From Lycium barbarum (Eukaryota; Streptophyta; Magnoliopsida; Solanales; Solanaceae): DNA of 64,000 nt. Below are positions 14,401-23,596 of the stretch, one piece after another. The position numbers and the translations under genes are program-made. Within the stretch, counting starts at the first letter, position 1. The number at the start of each line of letters is the position of its first letter. The notes below the pieces were generated by a model that saw only the letters and a list, made by a program, of their open reading frames with translations, had not been told where the DNA came from and did not search any database. The stretch is from assembly GCF_019175385.1 (NCBI RefSeq), contig NC_083344.1, forward strand, positions 25,112,231-25,176,230, in the 5' to 3' direction.

Positions 14401-17400
14401 ATGGTGCACATCCAACAAAGGAGTTCCACCATTGAAGATGAAACTTGGACTTTTTCCATCGCCACTCCTTCTGAATGATCTGCTCCGCCATGTTTCTGTT
14501 TGGGAACTCGAACAAGAACATATTCCCGGTCATCTCGTAGATATTGATCCCAATCACTGCCTTCCATGTGAAGGAGGACCACTTCCTGATGTCTGACAGA
14601 GTGGGAGTCTCTGTCTCATCTTCTCCAACAGCTCCAACAATACACCTTTTGAACAGGCCATTATCCTTTACCCCCTGCGGCTCTGTGATTCGAATATCTC
14701 CTTTGTTCGATGTGACTGTTGATTCTCGAAGGGTATTGGATTGCCATTTACATTCTCGGACTGCTTTGACGAAAGGATAATCCTCCTTAAATGCTCTGGG
14801 AGGCTCTTCAATCATCACTTGTTTGGAGCATTTAATGAACCTTTCTATCTTAAATGCTATCTCACTCCACCCTGCATTTAAGTCCAGCTCAGGGATTATA
14901 ATAACAGATCTTTCCATTCCATGAAGTGAGAGAATACTCATATATCTGCCATGATCATTGTATTTTCTAGTACAGAGAAGTTCTGTTAGTTTTTCCTTAG
15001 TTTTCCACCTCCTGGTTGAATTCTTCCCATCCTTGGAGGCTTCCTTGAGGATGTTACAGATCCACTTCATAGTCAAGATACTCATGGTGGATCTTCTCAT
15101 CATATTACGGCTTCTTTCAACCCATTCGAACCAGGTGTCTCTTCCAACTGAACATCTAGTAATGTCAAAAGACTTGAACCCCGCGTTGAAATATATTCTG
15201 TTTTCTCCCATGTCAGACAAACACAAACTCAACCAAGCAGAGAATAGAAGGATTAAAACTCAAAAGGAAAAGAGGAAGAGAGCTACCACAGAGTGTGGTA
15301 GCTGGGAGAGATGATGAAATGGATAGAATTGTGGGTACCAGAACTCGCAGGTGTGGGGAGTGAGGTCGGAAAAGCTTATAGAGAGGGAGAGAAGATAGGA
15401 AAGAGTTCTGGGTGGCCGGAAAAGTTACTGAATCAGAATGGAAAGAAGAGAGAGATTTGGAGAAGGTTCTGGATGCTAGGATATAAAATCTGGTTCATAT
15501 CTAAGGAGAGAGAATGTCGGAAAAAGGTGCAGGTAGGTTGGAAAAGGTGCAGGTTCATATCGGATCAGTGAGACAGATGATCAGAGGGAGGTTTAGAAGA
15601 GAGAGAGAGAGAGAGAGTTGGGGTAGAGTTTTTGGGACTTAACTCGGGATCCCGTTTTCTCTTTACTTTTTTTCACGTGGCATCTCTTTTTCTTCTCTAA
15701 CTAATCTTCGGACAACAACTCCATATTTTACGTTAGGATGGAAAGCCTGAGTTTGAAATTTTTAGACGGTGACCATGGACTCAGGACAAACTGAAGTTCG
15801 TTCTGCTAAAAAAGGAAGACTTGTATAAATAACCATTGGGTACATTCTTATGCATTCATGTTTTATGTAACATTCAAAATTCAATAGGCAAATGTGATTA
15901 ATTTGATAGAATGCTTTTGAAAGATATTTAAGTTCAAAAAAATTAGACAGTATTTTATGTCAGGAATACTCTTACTAATTAACCTAAGCAAATAATTCAA
16001 TAAGAAAATTCTATATCTATCACCATTTTTGTAATTGGTAGGATTCAAATCTAAAAAACCAGAAATGCACATGGAATTATTTTCATCAGATAGATAGATC
16101 CATGCTTGATAGAATGCCAGGCTTGGAACAACTGATGATCTTGTTTCATGGTTTCTCTACAACATACTGCTTTAAATGTTGTATATATAGTGAAGAGCCA
16201 ACAAATTGTTGGCAAGATTATTAATAGGCAATTAATCAAGACAAGTTATCAAGTATCTAGATAGATTTTAATTTAAGTCCCCTTATCTAATTAAGTCGAA
16301 GGTATTGGCATATACAATGTACTATTTATTTATTTTTTTTCTTTAAACTGCATTCATGTTATTGTCCATGATAATGACAATAATGACGATGTGTGTGAGC
16401 TTAAATTCTTTATTTTACAATAACATACATAGAATATTTATTTATTTTTCATTATTCAAGGAATATTAAAGTCTATCATCTTTTTACGGATATTTTGGAC
16501 TAACACCTAACTTTGGGAAAGAAAATATCTATTTGCAAAGTATTGTAATTGATTGGAACAAACTTTCAAAGTTTGACATTTATTTATTTTTTAAAAATTA
16601 TTTAAAAGTTATTATTCTTTTGCTTACGATTTAACACTGCATTCAATATTTGTTGTTCTGTAATATTCTATAAGGTCACTTGGATTAATCGGTCACACAA
16701 TCAAAAAGATATATGCTTTTTAACTAATTAGAATTATTTCAATACGGTTACTCACTAAAATAATGGTAATAGCTATCAACAAGGGTTGTGGTAGAGTGAC
16801 AAGTATTTCTTCATCCTTAATTAGAGCTCTCAGGTTCAAGTCTCTTGAATACGAAGCCGTCTTTCTTAGGGAGTGGTTTGCCCCCAAATATGGGACTTAC
16901 TTACCGGTGCGAATTCGAATTTAGTTGAGTTCCAATATGAATACCAACAAAGGGGAATCACAAAATAATGCAATAAATAGCTATTTTCAAAAAAACATAT
17001 TCCAGTTTTAATGATTATTTTACATCATTGTATATGTCAAACAAGAATTTTAATGCTAATAGAAAGTACAAAACTCATCTTATATTATTACTGTTACACT
17101 GCTTTTACTTTGTCCATCTAACCTTCTCCGGTTGAGCTAAAATGTCAACACAAATAAATTAGCAAAATAAATGCATACATACTAGGAAGTTTTTTGCCTT
17201 TTTCTTTGACATATCACACTTGTGCTATTTATTAAGAAAAAGTTAAAAGAGTTTTAAAAAATTATGTTTTAGTGAAATATTAACATAACTCCTACATACA
17301 TAAGGGGAAAAGCAATAGATGGGGCAAGGCACAAATGAACGCACTTTAGTCCAGAAACGCACAATTAAAAGGGAACACAACAATTGGACTTGTAATATGT

Positions 17401-20400
17401 AATTTAAAAATAAAGATAAATTCAAAACAAAGGAACAAACAAAAAATATTGAAAAGCTTACAACTGATAGAATATTTATTTTTAGTATGAGTACATGGGG
17501 TATGAGTACATGGGTGATAGATTGTTTTGTGTTGAGATGTTTGACATCTTTTCTTTTAAAGAAATTTAACTCATTTAGCCAACAAAGAAGTCACCGTATG
17601 AGGATTCACATTGATACTTCTACTTTATTCTTTTATGTATAATTTTTTGTTCAAATATTTATTTTGATAATATTAATTATATTTTATATGACTAGGTATC
17701 ACGTGCAACGCACGTGTCGAAAAACTTGCACCCTTAAGTGGATGGAAATCCCTAATTCAACTAAAATTATTCATTTAATTAAAAATACCCATGCCCTGTG
17801 TTATAACCTGCCCCGACCCACAAAAAATAATTTCACCCTACCTAAATATATCCCTTTGAATTGAAAACAAGAAACAAAACACACCCAATAAAAAAAAGGT
17901 AAATCAAGAACAAATACAAATTCACAAAAAATGGAGTAAAAATAAAAAACAGAACACACCCGTAACACCAAAGTGAAAAAAGAACATACCCAATAAAAGT
18001 AATTGAATTTAGAATTAGATTGAAAACAAGAAACAAAACACACCCAATTAAAAAAAAAAAAAGTGTAATTCAAGAACATATACAAATTCGCATAAAAATG
18101 GAGTAAAAACAAAAAACATAACACACCCACGACACTAAATTAAAATTGAAGAATAAAACTCAAATTAGAATCTGAAAAAGAACTCAGAAATGGATGATTC
18201 AATGTTTTCCAAAAAAACAAAGTGTAAATCGAGAACAAATACAAATGGAGTAAAAAAACAAAACACAACACTAAACTAAAATTAAAGAACAAAAATAAAA
18301 TCAAAATCAGAAAAAGAACTCACAAAAACTGATGATTCAATGTTTTCCCCAAAAAAAAAAAAAAAGTGTAAATCAAGAACAAATACAAATTCACACAAAA
18401 ATGGAGTAAAAAAAATAGAACACACCCAAACACTAAATTAAAATTGAAATTAAAAGAAAAAAATCGGATTTCCATCGTAAAAGAACTCACAGAAATCGAT
18501 GAATTAATTTAGATGGGGTAAAATTATTTTTTGTTGGACCAGGCGGGTTATAATATGGGGCATGGGTATTTTTAATTAAATGGGAATTTTGGCTGAATTG
18601 GAAATTTCCATCCACTTAAGGGTATAAGTGAACACTTTGGCTAACGGAGGGGTATATTTGATCACTTTGGCTAACGGAGGGCAAAGTTAGCCAATAAACT
18701 AAAGTAGAGTATTTGACCCTTTTCCCTTTCAACAATTCCACAACATATCCTAACTTATTTCAAATTCAAACAGTCAACAGTAATAACGTATTATCCAGAA
18801 GCTATATATATGAGCAATAAGTTTTTCCTGTAAATCCCACACAGAGTCTGCCAAATAATCAAGCTTTTTCAGTACTGTTTGGAGTGTTTTCAACTGAACC
18901 AGGATCCAGACCACATAAATATAAAAGAAAAACATAGTCATGCATCACTCAGTGAGACCATAAAAGGCTAGATATCATACCCTTCTGCAATTGCAGTTTT
19001 CCCCACTCCAGGTTCACCAATAATAACAGGATTGTTCTTTGTCCTCCGACTTAATATTTGGATGCAGCGCCGTATTTCATCATCTCTTCCTATCACCGGG
19101 TCAAGTTTACCACGTCTGGCAAGTTCAGTTAAGTCACTTCCATATTTATCTAGTGCCTCATATTTTCCCTCTGGATCTGAAAAGAGTTAGAATGCGATGT
19201 ATTAGCAGCAACCGGAAAAATGAGTGACACCTCAAAGCACTGTCGTCAGCAATTTCGATATCTAGTAGCAGACAATAACGAAGCAAAGGCACAGAGAGCA
19301 CTACATATCTCATCATGTTATGAAAGTTCTACAACAGATACAATTTTCCTTTGTGCGAATCAGACAACATTATGTTCATCTTCTACTTTTGGAGAGAAAG
19401 AACAGGATTTAAAAACTGAACATCAGGCATTGTCAAGGCTGCTCAGCTTCATTGAACAAGGTAGGAGACATTCATCAACCATGGCGAATAGCTGTATGAT
19501 GGCAAAAATGAGAACAACAGCAACCTTTTCCATTTCTTCAAGATACTAAAGCCAGTGAAGAAAACTTGATTGTGGGATAGTATCATATTATGGCTTAGAT
19601 CAAACTAGAGGAAATAATCAAGTATTTTCCATCATTTCCATCATTTTGATCGAGCTCTAGTTAGTGGGATAGTGTCACAATGACGGCTTAGTCAAGAATT
19701 CTACTGGTGTTTTGTATGAAAGGGTGAGTTGGAGAAAAACAGAGGGAAAGTCATATCCTGATATGGAATTCTTTAGATCTTAGATTACTCCGTTTGTTTC
19801 AATCCTGTAAACCATGTTCTAAGAATTGAACCAATGCCAGGAGTGTGTGTAGTCGTCTCAGTTATGATTTGTCTCCAACAAAACCATCAAAACATGATGA
19901 TTTACTTAAGACAAATAGAAACATGACAGGATGAGTTTAACTGTCTTGCCACTCTCTAATAACGTAAGCAAGTAGGAACAGCAATGAGGTGCCATTGATG
20001 GTCTTGGCACTGATAAAGCTTTAATCTTAATTCTGACTATAATCAAATTTCATCAAGTTTCACTGCTCCTTTCTTGGAAGATGTCACCATCAAGCTATTA
20101 CGTACCTCATAGATACTGTTGGTAAATAATGAAGTAATAACATCTCTAGCAGCTGTGCATAATGGACTTCCACGACAAACATGGTTCTTGCAAAGAAAAA
20201 GGAAAACGTCTTAAACCTCACGGCACTTGCACATTCCGTTTCAAGTCTGGCTATACCCAAGATACTTGTTGAACTTAAATGGTCAACAACCACACAGCAA
20301 TCAATCTGCTAACCAACCTATGCATACGATTCAAACATCTAGAGAGGAGTCTTTCCTTTACTTGAGCGGAGGATAAAAACTCATTCTTTTACCTTGTTAG

Positions 20401-23054
20401 GAGCAAAACACAGTTATTAATTGCAACTATCAAGCTGCAAAACAACCACCTTATTCTAGCATCTCCCACTCTAATTCCTTTGCTTGTTTGACCAGATCTT
20501 TACTCATAAGCTCATGGATACCAAATTACACAGTGCATCTGGTCGTATTTTGTGTTAATAGTAACTTAAACTTACTTCTTTTACTCTCTCTACAATATTG
20601 CCAATGAAACTTTTACTGTAGTTATTATTAAAGGAATAGAAGACGCATTCTACCTTTTGATATCAAAGTCAGACTTCAAATTCATAGTTAATTTCAAGTT
20701 CACGTGGATGGAATATAATACCAGCTACTTGGTATTAGCTTTTTTAGCCATGTATATGAAATACAATGAGCTCTAACTACCTTACAAGACTTCACTGCCA
20801 ACAAGCAAAACTAAGTGTCGATGACAAACCCAGAGAGACAATATTGCATGATTATGAAAGAAAATCCACCCAATCAACCAAAGTAAGGATTGTCTCATAT
20901 TGTGATAAAGCTATACCATTCAACTAGAATGAATAATACCAGAAGAGACATGGCTATGAAACTTGAAACTACATTTATATCTATATATGCATACATACTC
21001 GGATCAGTTACTCTCTGATTTCCACGAACAGCATTGACAGCATCCTTCAAAGCCTCATCTGTAAGATGGAGATTCCTAAGTAACTTTTGACCAAATCTCT
21101 TGTCTGAAAGAAAAGCTAACAACATATGCTCCACAGACACAAAGGAATCTCCCATTTCCTTCTTATGCTTCTTCGTATTCTCTAGGAGGGAACTAAGATG
21201 TGACCCTAATATTGGACCACTAGTATCACCGGCAACCTGCGAGAAAAAAGATCTGATGCTCTATTCCAAGAACTCATCAGAATTCACAATCAGTCTCCAT
21301 TTTTCATACCTTCGGCTGCTGAGATATAAAGTTATCTGTTTCTTGCAGAACTGATGTGTTGTCCAACCCAGCCTTTGTGAGTATTCTTCGAGCCAACCCA
21401 TCCTTCTGCTCCAAAAGAGCTTTCATTAAGTGCTCAGTCTCAACTACTTGTTGCTTGCTCGTCCGTGCCGCTTCTACAGCACCAACAATGCCCTCAAGAG
21501 CCATCTCGGTGTAGTCCGTATTATTTATCTGCTAAATTTTCACACTAATTAATATAGGAAACAAACAAACAAACAAACTATTGGCAGAACCACCTAAAGT
21601 TAACAAAAATTAAATATAACCAAGCATCAAGTGAAATCCAAGAGAATACAAATGACATTATGGTGTCAATACATATCTACAATCATGGTGCTGCTCATGT
21701 TAGAGAATGCCTGGGAGACCAATGGACCTTAATCAAAAAGGCTGTTTTAATCTGCAGAACCCCCTTTGTATTGTTCGATATCACATCAAAGCTTCCTTGT
21801 TTAAGAGGATATAACATAGTTGAGAAAAGCAGATATCCTTTCATTCAATCCATTCCTTCTTAGCCTCAATAGTAGACACTAGAGTAGCTTTTATGGCAAC
21901 ACCAATTGTAGTCAAATGAAATGTACGGCCGAACAAAGAAGTAAACTGACAGCCTCGGGTGAAACAACTATCACAAAAGTCTAGTTAATTGCTGTGTTTA
22001 TACAGAATGGGAGAAATACAGGGTGGTGCTCCACCTAACTGTCAAAAAATAGAAGGTAGGATATCAAATTCTATGTACACCTACAAATGTGGCATGATTA
22101 AGTATGTACTGATCTTCAAATGCCACTATATTTTGCATACATAGTAGTTTATAGTAGAGTCTACTTAGCTACTAATATCAGTCGAAGCCAAGCAGTTCAT
22201 ACTTGCAGTAAAAAAAATGACTGCCCAGCAATACAGATTTAAAGCATCCACTCTGCACAGAAAAGCAGGAAGAGATATTTCCAGAAAATATTTTTAAATT
22301 TTTGCATGTATGGTTGGTCAAAATTTTGGAAAATATTTTCTCCAAGAAAACAAGTTCATTAAGAATCAGTAAAGTAGAAGTATGGAAAACAAGCTCCACA
22401 AGTGACATTCCACTATGATTGTGTCCTCCCGACCCTCCAAAACACCTCATCTTCATCCCCACCCCCTTAGCCCCATATTCACCACCTCACACCCCTACCC
22501 CCACACTACGTCCCATAGTTTTTGTTTAGATTATATACAAATACTTTTATGATAATATTTTTGGCTGAACACAAAAAAATGAGACTCGGCACGTTGTTGT
22601 AGCACCAAACACAAGAAAATAAGTAAGAAGCCCTCATTTTTCTGGAGACATTTTCCATCACACCCTAAGCCCAGTTCCAAAACAGGATCAAATGAGAAAA
22701 TTGTATTCTGGCTGACATTATCTAGACAGAGATTATTTCAATCCGCAGCTAAAGCTGAATAAAAGTCTGTATTAGCATTTCAGGGTATTAGGAAGAAGAA
22801 AAGCGTACCTGTCCAGAGCTAGCAGCAGTAGTGGAGTAAGAGCCAAACAAACTTGTACCAAACACCTCATAATAATTCCTCCAAACATTAGAACTAACCG
22901 CACTTCTTCTTTCGGCAATAAAAACAAACCCATTGCTACTGTTGCCGCCAAGCATTCTATTCTCAGAGAGACGAGAAAGTGGTGGACGACACTGAGACAG
23001 TACACGCGAACGAGACGCCTTCAAGGCCACCACAGCAGACCTCCGTGTTGCCAT
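2495..23054 (-). CDS. CLPB4: Mitochondrial ClpB/Hsp100 disaggregase, ten exons
   Basis: An AAA+ unfoldase that rescues aggregated proteins, here probably in the mitochondrial matrix. Exons (minus strand, in order): 23054-22809, 21528-21310, 21236-20999, 19176-18981, 7976-7922, 7282-7132, 6575-6267, 4694-4429, 4337-3408, 2806-2495. All junctions are GT-AG and splice in phase to 2,922 nt, giving 973 residues, close to the family's usual length. Residues 1-82 are an Arg/Ser-rich presequence. The Clp N-domain spans about 88-230. NBD1: Walker A GEPGVGKT 288-295, pore loop KYRG 332-335, Walker B IDE 359-361, Arg fingers R413/R414. The coiled-coil M domain covers about 475-620. NBD2: GPTGVGKT 691-698, pore GYVGY 738-742, FDE 762-764, NRID near 848, sensor-2 GAR 905-907. 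The presequence and close resemblance to the CLPB4 branch argue against the plastid CLPB3 and cytosolic HSP101 paralogues. No stop or frameshift is seen. The ATG at 23054 is the first one that opens this frame. Confidence 0.95.
2807..3407 (-). other. CLPB4 intron 9
   Basis: A 601-bp intron with donor GTAATA and acceptor TTGCAG. It holds only non-coding, AT-rich sequence; the longest open frame (2999-3361) has no recognisable protein. Confidence 0.85.
4695..6266 (-). other. CLPB4 intron 7
   Basis: A 1,572-bp intron between exon 7 (ends AAAG, donor GTAGGC) and exon 8 (acceptor TTTCAG). It holds a T-rich tract near 5605-5622 and one short-interspersed-repeat tail (5807-5893, listed separately). 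Nothing else is recognised. Confidence 0.85.
5807..5893 (+). repeat. SINE-like repeat tail
   Basis: The stretch reads GGTAGGGGTAAGGCTG, then ACCACCCTCCCAAGACCCC, then ACTCGTGGGAGTACACT. This resembles a widely dispersed plant short-interspersed-repeat tail (GGTAAGGTCTGCGTACA..CCCCAGACCCCACTTGTGGG). The head of the element is not visible, so it is a fragment. The class is assigned from memory of the motif. Confidence 0.5.
6576..7131 (-). other. CLPB4 intron 6
   Basis: A 556-bp phase-1 intron splitting a Gly codon (G|GA). Donor GTTTGG, acceptor TTTAG. No repeat or gene is recognised. Confidence 0.85.
7283..7921 (-). other. CLPB4 intron 5
   Basis: A 639-bp phase-0 intron with donor GTACAT and acceptor ATTTAG. 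It separates the 55-bp microexon 5 from exon 6. No repeat or gene is recognised. Confidence 0.85.
8019..8231. mobile_element. MITE-like inverted-repeat element
   Basis: The ends are imperfect inverted repeats: GAGCCCGTTTGGATTGGCTT on the left, and on the right a sequence whose reverse complement begins GAGCCTGTTTGGATGAGCTT. The interior is rich in CTTATAAG and AGCTGTTTTCAGC motifs. The GTTTGG end and size suggest a small hAT-type MITE, but no clean 8-bp target duplication was found, so the superfamily is uncertain. Confidence 0.55.
9569..13230 (-). pseudogene. LINE ORF2: endonuclease, reverse transcriptase, zf-RVT (broken)
   Basis: In L1-type elements this polyprotein nicks the target and copies the RNA there. 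In order: an APE-like endonuclease from 13230 ([24 protein letters not shown]), ending at an in-frame TAG at 12541; a linker (12448-12026); the RT palm (DKAPGLDGF near 11810, [19 protein letters not shown] before 11600, [16 protein letters not shown] near 11110); and a C-terminal zf-RVT domain (11011-9569) with a CYLCG...H...C cluster. Breaks: a 39-bp in-frame tandem duplication in the endonuclease (about 12725-12802), a 20-bp exact tandem duplication (12381-12420) that shifts frame, stops near 12023 and 11597, and frameshifts near 11280 and 11000. The start overlaps the ORF1 end by about 50 bp in another frame. Confidence 0.9.
13178..15232 (-). pseudogene. LINE ORF1: RNA-binding DUF4283-type protein (frameshifted)
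   Basis: In plant L1 elements ORF1 encodes a nucleic-acid-binding chaperone. Reading starts at 15232 ([15 protein letters not shown]) and runs to about 14245. It contains a DUF4283-like region: [15 protein letters not shown], then [11 protein letters not shown], then [13 protein letters not shown] frameshift near 14245 moves the frame to 14255-13602, and another near 13700 moves it to 13714-13178. The last part is acidic and unstructured. The domain name rests on the pattern of conserved Trp and Phe residues, not on a database search. Confidence 0.75.
15674..16767. other. MULE interior without recognisable genes
   Basis: AT-rich sequence between the LINE and the SINE. Frames of 60 codons or so occur, but none has composition or motifs of a known protein. 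No transposase motif was seen. Confidence 0.6.
16777..16975 (+). mobile_element. tRNA-derived SINE
   Basis: The element begins CAACAAGGGTTGTGGTAGAG, giving an A-box-like GTGGTAGAGTGAC, and has a B-box-like GGTTCAAGTCTC about 45 bp downstream. This is the internal RNA polymerase III promoter layout of tRNA-derived SINEs. A 9-bp direct repeat AATAGCTAT flanks it at 16768-16776 and 16976-16984. The tail resembles Solanaceae SINEs (GGACTTACTTACCGGTGCG). It lies within the MULE. Confidence 0.78.
17693..17722 (-). other. Possible Helitron 3' terminus
   Basis: On the minus strand the sequence reads CACGTGCGTTGCACGTG, a short GC-rich hairpin, then ATAC, then CTAG followed by T. A hairpin a few bases before CTRR, with T after the insertion point, fits a Helitron end. 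No matching 5' end (A|TC) could be fixed, so this is a lead only. Confidence 0.35.
17736..18620. repeat. Fold-back with internal tandem repeats
   Basis: About 110 bp at 17736-17843 are inverted relative to 18505-18620; both arms share CCCTTAAGTGGATGGAAAT and TTTAATTAAAAATACCCATG. Between the arms are roughly four diverged copies of a unit of about 160 bp (AAATCAAGAACAAATACAAA, ATGGAGTAAAAA, AACACACCC). The right arm runs directly into the MULE terminal repeat, so the fold-back may be part of the MULE end structure or a separate nested MITE. Confidence 0.7.
19177..20998 (-). other. CLPB4 intron 3
   Basis: A 1,822-bp intron splitting an Asn codon (A|AT). Donor GTATGT, acceptor TTTCAG. No transposon structure or coding sequence is recognised. 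Confidence 0.85.
21529..22808 (-). other. CLPB4 intron 1
   Basis: A 1,280-bp phase-0 intron between the presequence exon and the Clp N-domain exon. Donor CAG|GTACGC, acceptor TTAGCAG. There is a C-rich patch near 22455-22515 and nothing coding. Confidence 0.85.
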
Positions 23055-23123
23055 TATTAGACTGACAATAATTCTTAATGTTTCAAACTCGGGGGTTTTT
23101 TGTCTAGCGATTGCGCTTATCTG

Positions 23124-23138
23124 AGAAGCTTGGAGAAG
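23124..23138. promoter_or_regulatory. Heat-shock-element-like array, proximal copy
   Basis: Three 5-bp units AGAAG CTTGG AGAAG follow the nGAAn/nTTCn alternation, with the middle unit imperfect. The same 14-bp core (GAAGCTTGGAGAAG) recurs at 23201-23214. It lies 70-84 bp upstream of the CLPB4 ATG and may fall in the 5' UTR. Confidence 0.5.
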
Positions 23139-23161
23139 AGGCAAAAACAAAACTCAAAAGT

Positions 23162-23181
23162 GGAAGACTCTAGAATATTCC
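23162..23181. promoter_or_regulatory. Heat shock element 1 upstream of CLPB4
   Basis: Four contiguous 5-bp units GGAAG ACTCT AGAAT ATTCC. Units 1, 3 and 4 match nGAAn/nTTCn exactly; unit 2 is degenerate. The array starts 108 bp upstream of the ATG. Heat-shock factors bind such arrays, and ClpB/Hsp100 genes are typically heat inducible, which fits. Confidence 0.7.
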
Positions 23182-23194
23182 AAGCTAAGGTGGT

Positions 23195-23214
23195 TTTCCG
23201 GAAGCTTGGAGAAG
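23195..23214. promoter_or_regulatory. Heat shock element 2 upstream of CLPB4
   Basis: Four contiguous units TTTCC GGAAG CTTGG AGAAG; three match nTTCn/nGAAn exactly and the third is degenerate. It lies 141-160 bp upstream of the ATG. A TATA-like stretch (TAATATATATATTA, 23261-23274) lies just beyond, 16 bp from the Copia insertion. If that TATA is used, the elements fall inside the 5' UTR; otherwise transcription uses a TATA-less site nearer the ATG. Confidence 0.7.
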
Positions 23215-23596
23215 GACCAAAACAAATTCAAAGCTACCTTGTTATTTATTTTGAATTAACTAATATATATATTACTATTACTTTACTTTTGTTATAAAAT
23301 ATATATGTGAATGTCCATATTATCTAGGTTTTCCACATGTCCTAAATAAGAGTAGGTACATGTACATTTGGTGGCATGTATGAAATGAAGAAAATGAAGC
23401 AACACAAGTTTGATTTTAACTCTTGGTGTTGTCATTGATGACTTCATCAAGAGATTTACCATCTCTATAAATAGATGGTTAAGTTCTCAATTTGGAATGA
23501 GATATCAATAAGAAGTGAAATACAATCTCTCCCTCCTTTCTACAAAGTTATTAGTTTGCTTCTCTTGTTTATTTCCAATTATGTAGTTTTATAACA

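Larger units (their letters stand above)
9466..15651 (-). mobile_element. Full-length L1-type LINE
   Basis: A non-LTR retrotransposon in reverse orientation. A 22-bp exact direct repeat, starting CCGTTTTCTCTTTAC and ending in seven T, flanks it at 9444-9465 and 15652-15673. The poly(A) tail appears as a T run at about 9459-9471. The 5' end, at the high coordinate, has a (GA)n stretch at 15598-15617 and an untranslated leader. ORF1 and ORF2 follow in order. The length and intact ends mark a complete insertion, although both ORFs are broken. It lies inside the MULE and is therefore younger than it. Confidence 0.92.
9065..18726. mobile_element. Mutator-like element (MULE) in CLPB4 intron 4
   Basis: Inverted terminal repeats of about 110 bp lie at 9065-9175 and 18612-18726 and begin GGGAAAAGGGTCAAATA. 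A perfect 9-bp direct repeat TTTCAACAA (9056-9064 and 18727-18735) flanks them, the hallmark of Mutator-like insertion. No transposase reading frame was found inside, so the element is non-autonomous. It contains a full-length LINE (9466-15651), a SINE (16777-16975) and an internal fold-back with tandem repeats (17736-18620). Removing the LINE and one target copy leaves about 3.45 kb. Confidence 0.82.
7977..18980 (-). other. CLPB4 giant intron 4 (11,004 bp)
   Basis: The donor GTATGA follows the NBD1 Walker A exon and the acceptor CTTGCAG precedes exon 5. The split Gly codon (GG|A) is preserved across the intron. Subtracting the Mutator-like element plus one 9-bp target copy leaves about 1.3 kb, so most of the length is inserted DNA. 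The remainder holds a 213-bp MITE-like repeat (8019-8231) and otherwise unremarkable AT-rich sequence (8232-9055, 18736-18980). Confidence 0.9.

Noticed and set aside
15311..15571. Plus-strand frame of 86 codons at the LINE 5' end
   Set aside because: It is antisense to the LINE leader, biased by (GA)n sequence, and has no recognisable domain.
22772..23150. Other frames across the first CLPB4 exon
   Set aside because: Only the frame starting at 23054 joins in phase to exon 2 and gives a presequence; the longer version starting at 23150 merely extends into the upstream region with the heat shock elements.
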